From an uncultured Parafilimonas sp. (GTDB lineage Bacteria > Bacteroidota > Bacteroidia > Chitinophagales > Chitinophagaceae), in NCBI GenBank assembly GCA_937892395.1, contig CALAGJ010000024.1, positions 1 to 29,096 on the forward strand: DNA of 29,096 nucleotides, written 5' to 3'. How positions within the stretch are numbered: the stretch's first letter is position 1; each line of letters starts with the position of its first letter. Positions 9,372 through 17,047 of the stretch are shown here, in pieces. The position numbers were made by a program, and so were the translations under genes. The notes beneath the pieces are model-generated. The model had not been told where the DNA came from. It did not search any database and worked only from the letters and a program-made list of their open reading frames with translations.

Positions 9372-9540
9372 TGGGTGGTTGCATGTAATTGAGGTAATGC
9401 ATATTAAAACCTCATGTAATGTCTTTCAAAACCTGCTCATTAAAATCAATAATTAATAAAAGAATAGCCCTACCATTTATGCAATAAATAGTAAATTGAC
9501 TGTGCTTTCTGCGGAATTTATTGTACTGAGGCTTAATGTG

Positions 9541-10398
9541 CTAACTCCACTCTTCATTTTGTGGTGCTTCTTCCTGTCCTTTGTATGCTCTCTTGCTGAC
9601 AATTACACCCAGCTCATATAAACCCATTAAAGGTATAAAAACAATTGCCTGGCTGATCCAATCCGGGCTTGGAGTAATGATAGCTGCCATAACTAGAATA
9701 ATGACAGCTGCATATTTTCGATTTCTTTTTAAATAGGATGGCGTTATGATGCCGATACGTGTAAGGGTATATGCCAATACGGGAAGCTCGAAAGCAATGC
9801 CACATCCTAAAATGATATTTGTGATATTGTCTAAATAATCATTGATGGTAGGCCTAGTGTCCACAATGTTTAAACCACTAATTTGAAAAGTCGCTAAAAA
9901 ATTGAAAGTAAAAGGACCAAGTATAAAATATCCAAAAGCGGAACCCGCAAAAAAGAAGAAGGACACCCAGAAAATGATGAAACGAGTATTTTTTAATTCT
10001 TTTGGTTTTAATGCAGGTTTTACAAACTTCCAAAATTCCCAGCAGATGTATGGAAATGCACCAATCAGCCCTCCAATAAATGCAACAGTAAAGCTCCCTA
10101 AAAACTGGCCACCAAATGTAGTAGTTTGCATATTAATACTTACTGGGGGAAGGCAAAGTGCTTCACCAAGATGAAGTTTATGGCTTAGATTGCAAAGAAA
10201 AGAATAGCTAACAAAATCAGGATTTATAGGCCCTGCAATGATATTATCGAATACCCACTGAATATTAATGAAAATGATAACAGCCAGAATAAGGATTGCT
10301 ATTAGGCTTCTAACAATATGCCACCTTAGCTCTTCCAGATGATCAACAAAGCTCATCTCAGCTTTATTATTTTTCCTATTAAATATGCTTGTTGACAT
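9541..10398 (-). CDS. tatC: Sec-independent (twin-arginine) translocase subunit TatC
   Basis: Inner membrane component of the Tat pathway, which exports folded proteins with twin-arginine signals. The 285-aa protein shows the family signature MSFVDHLEELRWHIVRS just after a 14-residue extension. It has about six membrane helices and the conserved block FELPVLAYTLTRIGIITP...RKYAAVIILVMAAIITPSPD at about 205-250. A Bacteroidota-style periplasmic insertion is present after the first helix (about 50-90). The ATG at 10398 is preceded by a -7-type box. No tatA/B gene is next to it. It lies downstream of scpA with a 139-base gap, and convergent with the aldehyde dehydrogenase gene. Confidence 0.95.
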   Translation of the reverse strand: MSTSIFNRKNNKAEMSFVDHLEELRWHIVRSLIAILILAVIIFINIQWVFDNIIAGPINPDFVSYSFLCNLSHKLHLGEALCLPPVSINMQTTTFGGQFLGSFTVAFIGGLIGAFPYICWEFWKFVKPALKPKELKNTRFIIFWVSFFFFAGSAFGYFILGPFTFNFLATFQISGLNIVDTRPTINDYLDNITNIILGCGIAFELPVLAYTLTRIGIITPSYLKRNRKYAAVIILVMAAIITPSPDWISQAIVFIPLMGLYELGVIVSKRAYKGQEEAPQNEEWS

Positions 10399-10405
10399 TG
10401 GCCCG

Positions 10406-10413
10406 CAAAAGTA
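10406..10413 (-). promoter_or_regulatory. Bacteroidota -7 promoter box (TACTTTTG)
   Basis: On the minus strand TACTTTTG matches TAnnTTTG, with seven bases between it and the tatC ATG. No clear TTG is seen at the -33 spacing. It suggests that tatC has its own promoter, with a very short leader. Confidence 0.4.
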
Positions 10414-10537
10414 GGGAAATGAATATTTTATTTTAGATTGCTTCCCATGTAATTGTTTTTTCTACACTTAATGAGAAGAGTTAATCACTGGTAGTTAAAT
10501 GACAGTAAAAATTGAATATCGCTTTAAAATCTTTTGT

Positions 10538-11329
10538 CTAATTTAGTTCTGCCACTTCCGCATTTGAAGCAATTTCTTCTTCTCTATTGTCATTCCATTC
10601 CACAATAAAATTATTACGCCCTTCTCCACTGAGAATGCTCATAAATCTTTGTTGTACTAACTCAAGTAATGATAAAAATAGAAATATGGCGTGTATGCGG
10701 TTGTCGCAGGATTCAAAAATTTTCTCAAAAGCTACATGATGATTTTGTTGGACTGTGGAGAGCATCATTTCTCTGCTTTGCTCCATAGTGTAGTTGTATC
10801 TTACCACAGTGTGCACCGGTTTATTATTTCGGTCATGTACCCGCTGCATCACTTTTTCGAAGGACTTCATCAGTTTGAATAGTGTTACAGTTTGTATTTC
10901 AGTACCTTCCGCTGCAGCTTCACCTACTTCCAACATTTCCCTTTGCAGGTTGCCCCGTTTTACCATCAGCATACGGAGTGCTTCCATTTCAGCCAATTGC
11001 TGACTGGCTTCTTTAAAGCGTTTGTACTCCATTATCTTATCTACCAATTCCTGACGTGGATCTATTTCATTGCCTTGTGCATCTAACTCTTTTCTTGGCA
11101 GTAGCATCTTCGCTTTTATCCGCATAAGCGTACTCACAAATAGAATAAATTCACTGCTCAATTCTATATTGAGTTTTTCCTGCTGATGGATATAAGTAAG
11201 AAAATCTTTTGTAATTTGGTTGATGGGGATATTGTAAATATCTAGCTCATCCCGCTCAATAAAAAACAATAACAAGTCAAAAGGGCCTTCAAACTGTGCT
11301 AACTTTATTTGGTAAGAAACATGATTCAC
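10538..11329 (-). CDS. scpA: Segregation and condensation protein A
   Basis: Kleisin subunit of the Smc-ScpAB condensin complex, which organises and segregates the chromosome. The 263-aa protein begins with the diagnostic YQIKLAQFEGPFDLLLFFIE and DELDIYNIPI, followed by ITKDFLTYI and the basic LMRIKAKMLLPRKE of the Smc-binding N-terminal domain (about 1-90). A helical linker follows, then a C-terminal winged-helix region (AIFLFLSLLELVQQRFM, about 210-230) that contacts Smc. The start is GTG at 11329; a nearby ATG is out of frame, and the family's N-terminus begins within a few residues of this point. The adjacent scpB often found with it is absent here. Transcription is separated from mscL by a hairpin terminator. 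Confidence 0.93.
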   Translation of the reverse strand: MNHVSYQIKLAQFEGPFDLLLFFIERDELDIYNIPINQITKDFLTYIHQQEKLNIELSSEFILFVSTLMRIKAKMLLPRKELDAQGNEIDPRQELVDKIMEYKRFKEASQQLAEMEALRMLMVKRGNLQREMLEVGEAAAEGTEIQTVTLFKLMKSFEKVMQRVHDRNNKPVHTVVRYNYTMEQSREMMLSTVQQNHHVAFEKIFESCDNRIHAIFLFLSLLELVQQRFMSILSGEGRNNFIVEWNDNREEEIASNAEVAELN

Positions 11330-11344
11330 AATAAACTATTAAAG

Positions 11345-11384
11345 TACAAAAATAAAAAATACCGACACAATGAAGTATCGGTAT
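11345..11384 (-). terminator. Rho-independent terminator of mscL
   Basis: Read on the minus strand, ATACCGA pairs with TCGGTAT (11378-11384 with 11359-11365) around a 12-base loop, followed by a T-rich run. It sits between mscL and scpA. Confidence 0.7.
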
Positions 11385-11411
11385 GCTTTGAATGTTGAAA
11401 GATTGGGAATA

Positions 11412-11846
11412 TTATTTTTTTAATGAATCCCTAATCTCCATAAGTAGCTTGTCTGTACTTGAAGGTTCTGGTGGAGCAGCCGGGGCTTCTTCTTGCTTTT
11501 TCTTCATTTTATTGATAGCTTTTATTACTAAAAACACAGCAAAAGCTACAATAATAAAATCAATCAACACCGTAAGGAAAACACCATATTTTATTGATAC
11601 TTCCGCTACTGCTGCTGTTACCACATTGCCTGTGGCATCTTTTACTTCCGGTACGGCATCTTTTAGTTTGATGACCATATCATCAAAATTTACACCACCT
11701 GTAAGCATACTTACTAATGGCATAACCATTCCCTCCACGAAAGCTGTAACAATTTTTCCGAAAGCAGCACCCATTACAAATGCAACTGCTGTATCTACAA
11801 GGTTTCCCTTTACAGCAAACTCTTTGAATTCTTTAATAAAGCCCAT
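11412..11846 (-). CDS. mscL: Large-conductance mechanosensitive channel
   Basis: Homopentameric inner membrane channel that opens under membrane tension to release solutes on hypo-osmotic shock. The protein is 144 aa (family about 130-150). The conserved N-terminus MGFIKEFKEFAVKGNLVDTA forms the amphipathic helix and start of TM1. TM1 continues through VAFVMGAAFGKIVTAFVEGMVMPLV with the gate-region Gly/Ala pattern. A periplasmic loop (about 50-85) follows, then TM2 (YGVFLTVLIDFIIVAFAVFLVIKAINKM) and a cytoplasmic helical tail (TDKLLMEIRDSLK). The stretch EEAPAAPPEP is a normal linker. It is a single-gene unit with its own terminator, on the same strand as scpA and tatC. Confidence 0.97.
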   Translation of the reverse strand: MGFIKEFKEFAVKGNLVDTAVAFVMGAAFGKIVTAFVEGMVMPLVSMLTGGVNFDDMVIKLKDAVPEVKDATGNVVTAAVAEVSIKYGVFLTVLIDFIIVAFAVFLVIKAINKMKKKQEEAPAAPPEPSSTDKLLMEIRDSLKK

Positions 11847-12014
11847 ATTAATTTGATTTAGGCTGCTAATAAAGGAATCTAATAGAAGATGAGCAAAATT
11901 TCGGTGAATTAATTTTCCTGCCCAGCGAACAATTCTTCCAGTTAAGTATTATTGAAACTTCCTGAATATTTGTTTATCAGTACTTTGTACATATTAATTA
12001 CCATGCAAAATATC

Positions 12015-13106
12015 ATGAAACTAAAATCACTTTCCTTTTTATCTACAGCTATATGTGCTGTACTCATTTTCCAAAGCTATAGTTCAGGCCCGGCCAGAGA
12101 CAACAATACTACAGTAACGGGTGCGCCATTCAATAGCAACCAAACTTGCTCCAGATGCCACAGTGGTGGCAGTTTTGGGGGCAGTATCAAAACAGAATTG
12201 TTAGATGCTGGAAACAATGCAGTAAGTGCTTATATGCCCGGAGCAAACTATATATTTCGCATTACAATGAGCAAAACAACAGGTACTCCAAAATATGGGT
12301 TTCAAACAACTGCTGCGCTTTCTTCTAACTCCACAAACCTTAATAATTGGGGAGCATTGCCAGCCAACACTCACAATGAATTAGTGAGTAATAGAAATTA
12401 TATAGAGCATAGCAATAAATTAAGCTCTGGAATTATCGATATACCGTGGTCAGCTCCTGCAAAGGGTGCTGGCAGTGTTACCTTTTGGACAGCGGGCAAT
12501 ATTGTGAATGGTACGGGTAGCACCAGTGGAGACCAACCTGTAAGTACCAATTTGGTTATTCAAGAAGATCAACTTGTACCTGTAACCATCAAATATTTTA
12601 AAGGCAGCATCGTTAATGGTGATGCATTGTTAGAATGGGCCACAGCTCAAGAAGTGAATAACAAAGAATTTATCATTGAAAAGAGCTTTGACAGCAGACT
12701 CTTCTCTCAAGTGGCCACTATACCTGCCAGCAAAAGTGGTATCTATAGTTGGAGTGATTATGCATTTAATGATGATGCATTTTATCGCCTCACTCAAGTG
12801 GATCTGGATGGTAGAAAAAATGTGTATAGCATTATAGAAGTAAAAACGGTAAAAGCTGCTTACTCCATTGGGCTGAAAGTACATGCGGGGAATAGCTTTA
12901 TTATGTTTAATAACAGTAAAGCCCAGCAGGCCATTGAAATAAAAGTGTATGATATGTCGGGTAAAATAATTCATACACAAAAAACAACAGCATCTGAAGG
13001 TAGCAATATGTATGCGCTTCCGGTTAAGGTAAACGGGGTTTATATCATTGCTATACAAACGCAGGATGGCATAAGAACAACAAGTAAAGTAAGGGTTGTG
13101 AGATAA
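12015..13106 (+). CDS. Secreted CxxCH-containing choice-of-anchor V-like protein with T9SS sorting domain
   Basis: Predicted exported protein of 363 aa. The chosen ATG (12015) begins a standard signal peptide (MKLKSLSFLSTAICAVLIFQ); another in-frame ATG at 12003 adds four residues. After the signal comes TGAPFNSNQTCSRCHSGGSFGG (about 40-61), with a CxxCH motif at the position where choice-of-anchor V (Reelin-like) domains carry it. A beta-rich domain continues to about 180. A fibronectin-like module follows (ALLEWATAQEVNNKEFIIEKS, about 200-285), then the T9SS type A sorting domain (VYDMSGKIIHTQ and VNGVYIIAIQTQDG). CxxCH could attach c-type heme or bind a metal. Only one such motif is present and no distal Met ligand is obvious. 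Function is unknown. A hairpin terminator follows. Confidence 0.8.
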   Translation: MKLKSLSFLSTAICAVLIFQSYSSGPARDNNTTVTGAPFNSNQTCSRCHSGGSFGGSIKTELLDAGNNAVSAYMPGANYIFRITMSKTTGTPKYGFQTTAALSSNSTNLNNWGALPANTHNELVSNRNYIEHSNKLSSGIIDIPWSAPAKGAGSVTFWTAGNIVNGTGSTSGDQPVSTNLVIQEDQLVPVTIKYFKGSIVNGDALLEWATAQEVNNKEFIIEKSFDSRLFSQVATIPASKSGIYSWSDYAFNDDAFYRLTQVDLDGRKNVYSIIEVKTVKAAYSIGLKVHAGNSFIMFNNSKAQQAIEIKVYDMSGKIIHTQKTTASEGSNMYALPVKVNGVYIIAIQTQDGIRTTSKVRVVR

Positions 13107-13126
13107 TTGGGTTTCATTTTTTTGTA

Positions 13127-13155
13127 ACCGCTTCCTATGGGAGGCGGTTTTTTTA
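13127..13155 (+). terminator. Rho-independent terminator
   Basis: ACCGCTTCC (13127-13135) pairs with GGAGGCGGT (13140-13148, one G-U pair) around a 4-base loop, followed by a run of seven or more T. It lies 20 bases after the stop of the CxxCH protein gene. Confidence 0.85.
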
Positions 13156-13461
13156 TTGTAGCATACTAAGTTTTGGGTAATGGTTGATGGCAGATGAAGA
13201 TTAGATTTATCAGGTAACAGATTGAAGGAAACTTCAATAATGATATGCACAACATGTATAATAATTATTCAAGTCAAAGTTTTGCATGTTAAGTCAAATA
13301 TTCTTTAATGTAATACAGCTATCTCCGTTTTCATCATTGCCCGAAGGGCGAAAAATGCCTCTTTCTTTCATACAAATCTGGAATAGCGATTTGTTGGATA
13401 ATGGCACTCTAAGGAATATATTTTATTGTGTTGCACTTGTATGTTGCATAAATGGCTAATG
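13156..13461. other. Non-coding spacer between convergent genes
   Basis: The gene-free region 13107-13534 contains two terminators and this spacer. It shows no credible reading frame, tRNA-like fold or recognisable repeat. The only local structure is a small GCCC-GAA-GGGC hairpin at 13339-13349. The GC-poor text looks like neutral spacer or long-decayed sequence. Confidence 0.5.
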
Positions 13462-13497
13462 AAAAGAGCCACAACATTTACGTGTTGTGGCTCTTTT
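13462..13497 (-). terminator. Terminator of secreted paralog 1
   Basis: A perfect 15-bp stem, AAAAGAGCCACAACA (13462-13476) with TGTTGTGGCTCTTTT (13483-13497), and a 6-base loop. On the minus strand it follows the stop of the 635-aa gene and ends in a T-run. Being symmetrical, it could also serve the plus strand. The terminator of the second paralog is a diverged version. Confidence 0.85.
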
Positions 13498-13534
13498 AAG
13501 TATAGTGGAATCTATGCTTTTATAGACCCGTATT

Positions 13535-15442
13535 TTATTCTATAATGAGCTGCTGAGTAAAAGCACCTTGCTCTGTATGACAGCGAATAAAATAAGTGCC
13601 TGATTTTATTTGGCCTAATAATACTGTTTGTACATTATTGCCGATAGATACTGGTACGGATTTTTCAAGAAAAACCCTACCTTGTACATCCATTATTTGT
13701 ACAGGCATATTGCCTGCAATGGTAGCATTCCATTTCAATACAATTTTGTCTTTTGCAGGATTTGGAGATACCTCAAATGGCTGAGCAATATCTACTGCTT
13801 TACTATATTCTTCACTTGTAACAGTAGAAGATATTGGAGCCGAGCTATTGACTTGGAAGTGTACAATATTTGTTTTTAAAGCATTGGTAGGATTGTAATT
13901 TGAAGTAAACCAAAAACTACCATCTGTAGGATCAGTCAGCATGCCATTATAATCTCCATAACGATTCGATGCTGTTTTAGGCTTAGTACCTGCCTGTACA
14001 ATTGTTTCAGCTGCGGTCATAGTGCCGGCTGCATCTCCTTTCTTTCTGGCGGTAACTCGGATGCCGGGGAATAAAGTACTTCCTGATACATTATAACCCA
14101 TAGCTATAGTGCCAGCACCATTTATGGAAATACTTCCCATCCACCTGTGTGTATTATCATTTGGAGCATAAGTGCCTTGCTGAAAGATACTCCAATCGCC
14201 AGTGGTACGGCGAAGCTCATACCAGCGCATACCAGCTACATTATTGTTATTTCCATCTACCATATAATTACAAACTATTGATTCATAATTTGCAAATTTT
14301 CTATACTGTGCTTTGTCATATATGATGGAACCAATAGCATCTAATTTTATTCTTGTATTGTCCTGCGGTATGCATGTACCAGAATTAAAATCATTACAAA
14401 TTTTTGAATCAAATGCACTTGTATTGAGCTTGAGTGGACCCGACATGGTAGATAGGGAACTGTTTGTCCAATTGATATCCATTGTGTAAAGTTCTAATGC
14501 ATCTACATCTGTTGTGGAGCTGGTCCAGGCTGCATCGAATAAACGCATAATGATGGGTTTGCTATTTGCAGGAGGAAGATTAGAACCTGTGGCAAACACT
14601 GGGCTGCAAGCCTGTACACCACCACCGGGAAAATCTGCTAATGTAAATCTTTGTGCTGTTCTTGCCGCCGCTCCAGTGAGCATATTTGCTCTATCTACTG
14701 CATATACATAAGGGCCACTTGCATTAGTGGTTATAAAATAAGAATCGCCCCATACAGAGAGCTTTGGATAGTCAGGAAAATCTGAAGCAAATGAACCTCC
14801 TGTAAGTATGGTATAAACATAATACTGTCCTGCCGGATCATTTGTTTTTGATACACATACAGTAATGTCTCCACCATTAATTGATTTTATCACTAATAAT
14901 ACATACCTGTCTGCCTGGTAGTCATAGATAATGTTGGGATCACCGGCGTTTGCAGTGCCTGCTATGGTGGACACTTTTGTATTTAAAATAACTGCACCTG
15001 TGCTTTTATTATAAATCCTCATTGCTGTACCGCTACCATTTACCATTTGTACTACATGGGATGGGCCTACGGCCAATGTATTGTCGCTTGGGTCAGCACC
15101 TGGTACAAGGCCTTGCCAATTGCTCAATATCTGAACTGATGAAGCAGCTATACCGGCCTTTGAAAAATAATTAGATTGTAATGCCTGATCTTTTCCATTA
15201 GGTAATGGATCATTGTCATAATACGTCATCCCTTTGCGAATAAATTCATTTTCGGGGGCTTTTTGATTTGCCGTATTTGTTTTCTCGTCAAGCTGTGGCA
15301 GTGTGCTAATTGCTTTTGAGGTTCCTTCGAAAACGACTTTGACAGCTGAACTCGGATGAATGGATTTCTGCTGTGCATGTACTGGGCCATTGGCCCATAA
15401 TAGACCAAACACGATAGTGCTTTTGATTAGAATCTGTTTCAT
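13535..15442 (-). CDS. Large secreted T9SS cargo protein, paralog 1
   Basis: Exported protein of 635 aa of unrecognised family. It has a signal peptide (MKQILIKSTIVFGLLWANGPVHAQ) and a variable region to about residue 100. The long conserved middle is beta-strand-rich: DPSDNTLAVGPSHVVQMVNG, GDPNIIYDYQADRYVLLVI, DYPKLSVWGDSYFITTN, MRLFDAAW and HRWMGSISINGAGTIAMGYN. Recurring strand-turn units with Asp and Trp suggest a beta-propeller-like fold (inference). The last 80 or so residues (FEVSPNPAKDKIVLKW, then IKSGTYFIRCHTEQG) are a T9SS type A sorting domain. It is strikingly similar along its whole length to the 633-aa product at 19201-21102. Upstream sequence is shared with that gene up to 15512, where an IS relic begins, so the original promoter may be cut away. 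No enzymatic motif was identified. Confidence 0.82.
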   Translation of the reverse strand: MKQILIKSTIVFGLLWANGPVHAQQKSIHPSSAVKVVFEGTSKAISTLPQLDEKTNTANQKAPENEFIRKGMTYYDNDPLPNGKDQALQSNYFSKAGIAASSVQILSNWQGLVPGADPSDNTLAVGPSHVVQMVNGSGTAMRIYNKSTGAVILNTKVSTIAGTANAGDPNIIYDYQADRYVLLVIKSINGGDITVCVSKTNDPAGQYYVYTILTGGSFASDFPDYPKLSVWGDSYFITTNASGPYVYAVDRANMLTGAAARTAQRFTLADFPGGGVQACSPVFATGSNLPPANSKPIIMRLFDAAWTSSTTDVDALELYTMDINWTNSSLSTMSGPLKLNTSAFDSKICNDFNSGTCIPQDNTRIKLDAIGSIIYDKAQYRKFANYESIVCNYMVDGNNNNVAGMRWYELRRTTGDWSIFQQGTYAPNDNTHRWMGSISINGAGTIAMGYNVSGSTLFPGIRVTARKKGDAAGTMTAAETIVQAGTKPKTASNRYGDYNGMLTDPTDGSFWFTSNYNPTNALKTNIVHFQVNSSAPISSTVTSEEYSKAVDIAQPFEVSPNPAKDKIVLKWNATIAGNMPVQIMDVQGRVFLEKSVPVSIGNNVQTVLLGQIKSGTYFIRCHTEQGAFTQQLIIE

Positions 15443-15512
15443 TGTGCATTTTTAATTTAGGTAGCTAATATCTTAACAATAATTTATTAGCCCAAAAAAT
15501 ATTGAATAAATG

Positions 15513-16920
15513 ACATTAATTTGAATATACATAGTCATCCCTTAGAAAGTACTTTTTATTTTTTGGACATAAAATTGCCAATAAATATTTTACAAAAAAA
15601 ATGTATATAAGTTGCCAACTATAATATGCCTCTTTCTTCCAGAGGTTCATGAATCGTTTAAAATTAAAAGCAGCAGATGCAAGTATAATATTAATAGCAT
15701 CGCCAGTTATACTTTTTAATAAATTTCTACTCATTCTATGATCAGCTTTTAGATGCCCAATAATAGGCTCTATAACTGCTCGTTGGCTGTGTTTTTGTCG
15801 TTGTTCTTTGCTAATATTTGGATTGGGTTTGGGGGTATAAATTTTGGTTTGCTCATGTGTTGCTTTGCCCACATAACCTCTGTCTGCAAATACTTATTTC
15901 GGTGTAATTGCAGTTAATTCTTTTACCTGTTCTAAAGCAGCTACAATAGTTTTTGAATCGTGTATAGTTTCTGTAAAATTTAATGCTCCAACTATTACAC
16001 CTGTTTGCTGACAAACTGCAACAGATGCTTTGCTACCAAACTTAAATTTCTTATGCTCTTTGCCTTTGGCATAACATTTTACTTCTGACTCGGGCAAACT
16101 ATAAACATTATTGGGTATATTCTTTACTTATGCTAATATTTTTTGGTATAATTCAATATCACCTCCATACGCTAAAACCTGCAAGGGGTTTAACTTTCGC
16201 TCTAAGTTCCTTAACAATCTTCTTGCTATTGTTTTTACTCTTTTGTTGGCTTTCTTGGCTATTTTATACCCATTTTTTCTCATCTTAAATCTTTGCAATT
16301 GGCTTAATTTCTTTAGCGCTTTATTATAAGTTTGATGCAAAATAACTCCTGCATTTTCTGCAATAGCAATACAGTTTTTGATTATCTTTAATACAACTTA
16401 TCATCTGTTGGATAGGTAATATTTTTCTCTTGAACTGTCGTATCTAAGCTAATCGTTTCTCCAAAGTTATCATCATCTTTTGTTCTATTAAGTTGAATGC
16501 TTTCTTTTAAAATAGGGGTCATTCCTTCTTCGCCAACTCGTTTTCTAAATGCCACTAAATCTGTTGACCTACATGGTGCAGATGGGCGATAAAATTATCC
16601 TCCTCCAAAATACTGACAATACACATTTTGTTCAGGTCATTTTTATTTTTTATTGGTGTTCACGAATGCAAGCATTTCACTCCACTGTTCTACTAAATTC
16701 TCATTGCTTAAATTACGAATATGTTTTAGTATTATTAGCGATACCATTAACCTAATTGGCTTAGAAGGTGCTCCAATTTTCTCACTATAATATTTGGAAA
16801 AAGCTTCTTCAAAAAGTTGCCAATTAATCCGATTGGTTAAAATGTATAGAGGGTGTTTTTGATCTAATTGATCCCTCAAACTATTGAACATTCATAGCTG
16901 ATTACTGTGTTTTTGTTTGC
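15513..16920 (-). pseudogene. Decayed IS5-type transposase (IS relic)
   Basis: Remnant of one DDE transposase gene read from about 16891 down to 15516. Pieces in order: N-terminus with LDQKHPLYILTNRINWQLFEEAF and PIRLMVSLIILKHIRNLSNENLVEQW; DLVAFRKRVGEEGMTPILKESI; first Asp in ISLDTTVQEKNITYPTD; a basic helical linker; KFKFGSKASVAVCQQTG with HDSKT; VFADRGYVGK (second Asp); and VIEPIIGHLKADHRM...INIILASAAFNFKRFMN (Glu and C-terminus). Breaks: in-frame stops at 16643, 16128 and 15891-15893, at least one more near 16600, and a frameshift near 16388. A short extra segment after WSE also looks inserted. The gene is inactive. Its downstream edge coincides with the end of homology between the two paralog upstream regions (15512/21172). 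No terminal repeats could be defined. Confidence 0.85.
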
Positions 16921-17029
16921 CAAGCATGCAACAAAACTTACAGTTTTTTGGCATAATAATTCATTTCCTGTACGTTTTTTATTAAGGAATATTACGATAA
17001 GATTAATAGGTTGTACTGTTATGTAATTT

Positions 17030-17047
17030 TTAACCCAACTTGCAGCT
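17030..17047 (+). repeat. Left terminal inverted repeat of the IS1634-family element
   Basis: TTAACCCAACTTGCAGCT, perfect inverse of 19097-19114. It overlaps the last two bases of the transposase stop codon (17046-17048). Confidence 0.85.

Noticed and set aside
9372..9540. Weak inverted repeat (TGAGGT/ACCTCA) between convergent aldehyde dehydrogenase and tatC
   Set aside because: A six-base stem with a 13-base loop and no T-tract does not support a terminator call.
11392..11856. Long open frame on the plus strand covering mscL
   Set aside because: It is the antisense shadow of the well-conserved mscL gene; its translation shows no family features and is rich in Thr/Ser as expected from the complement.
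12630..13250. Open frame of about 200 codons on the minus strand under the CxxCH protein gene
   Set aside because: It lies opposite a convincing T9SS cargo gene, crosses a terminator and has the composition of a reverse-complement shadow.
13339..13349. Small GCCC-GAA-GGGC hairpin in the spacer before paralog 1
   Set aside because: Only four base pairs and no following T-run; too weak to call a terminator or RNA.
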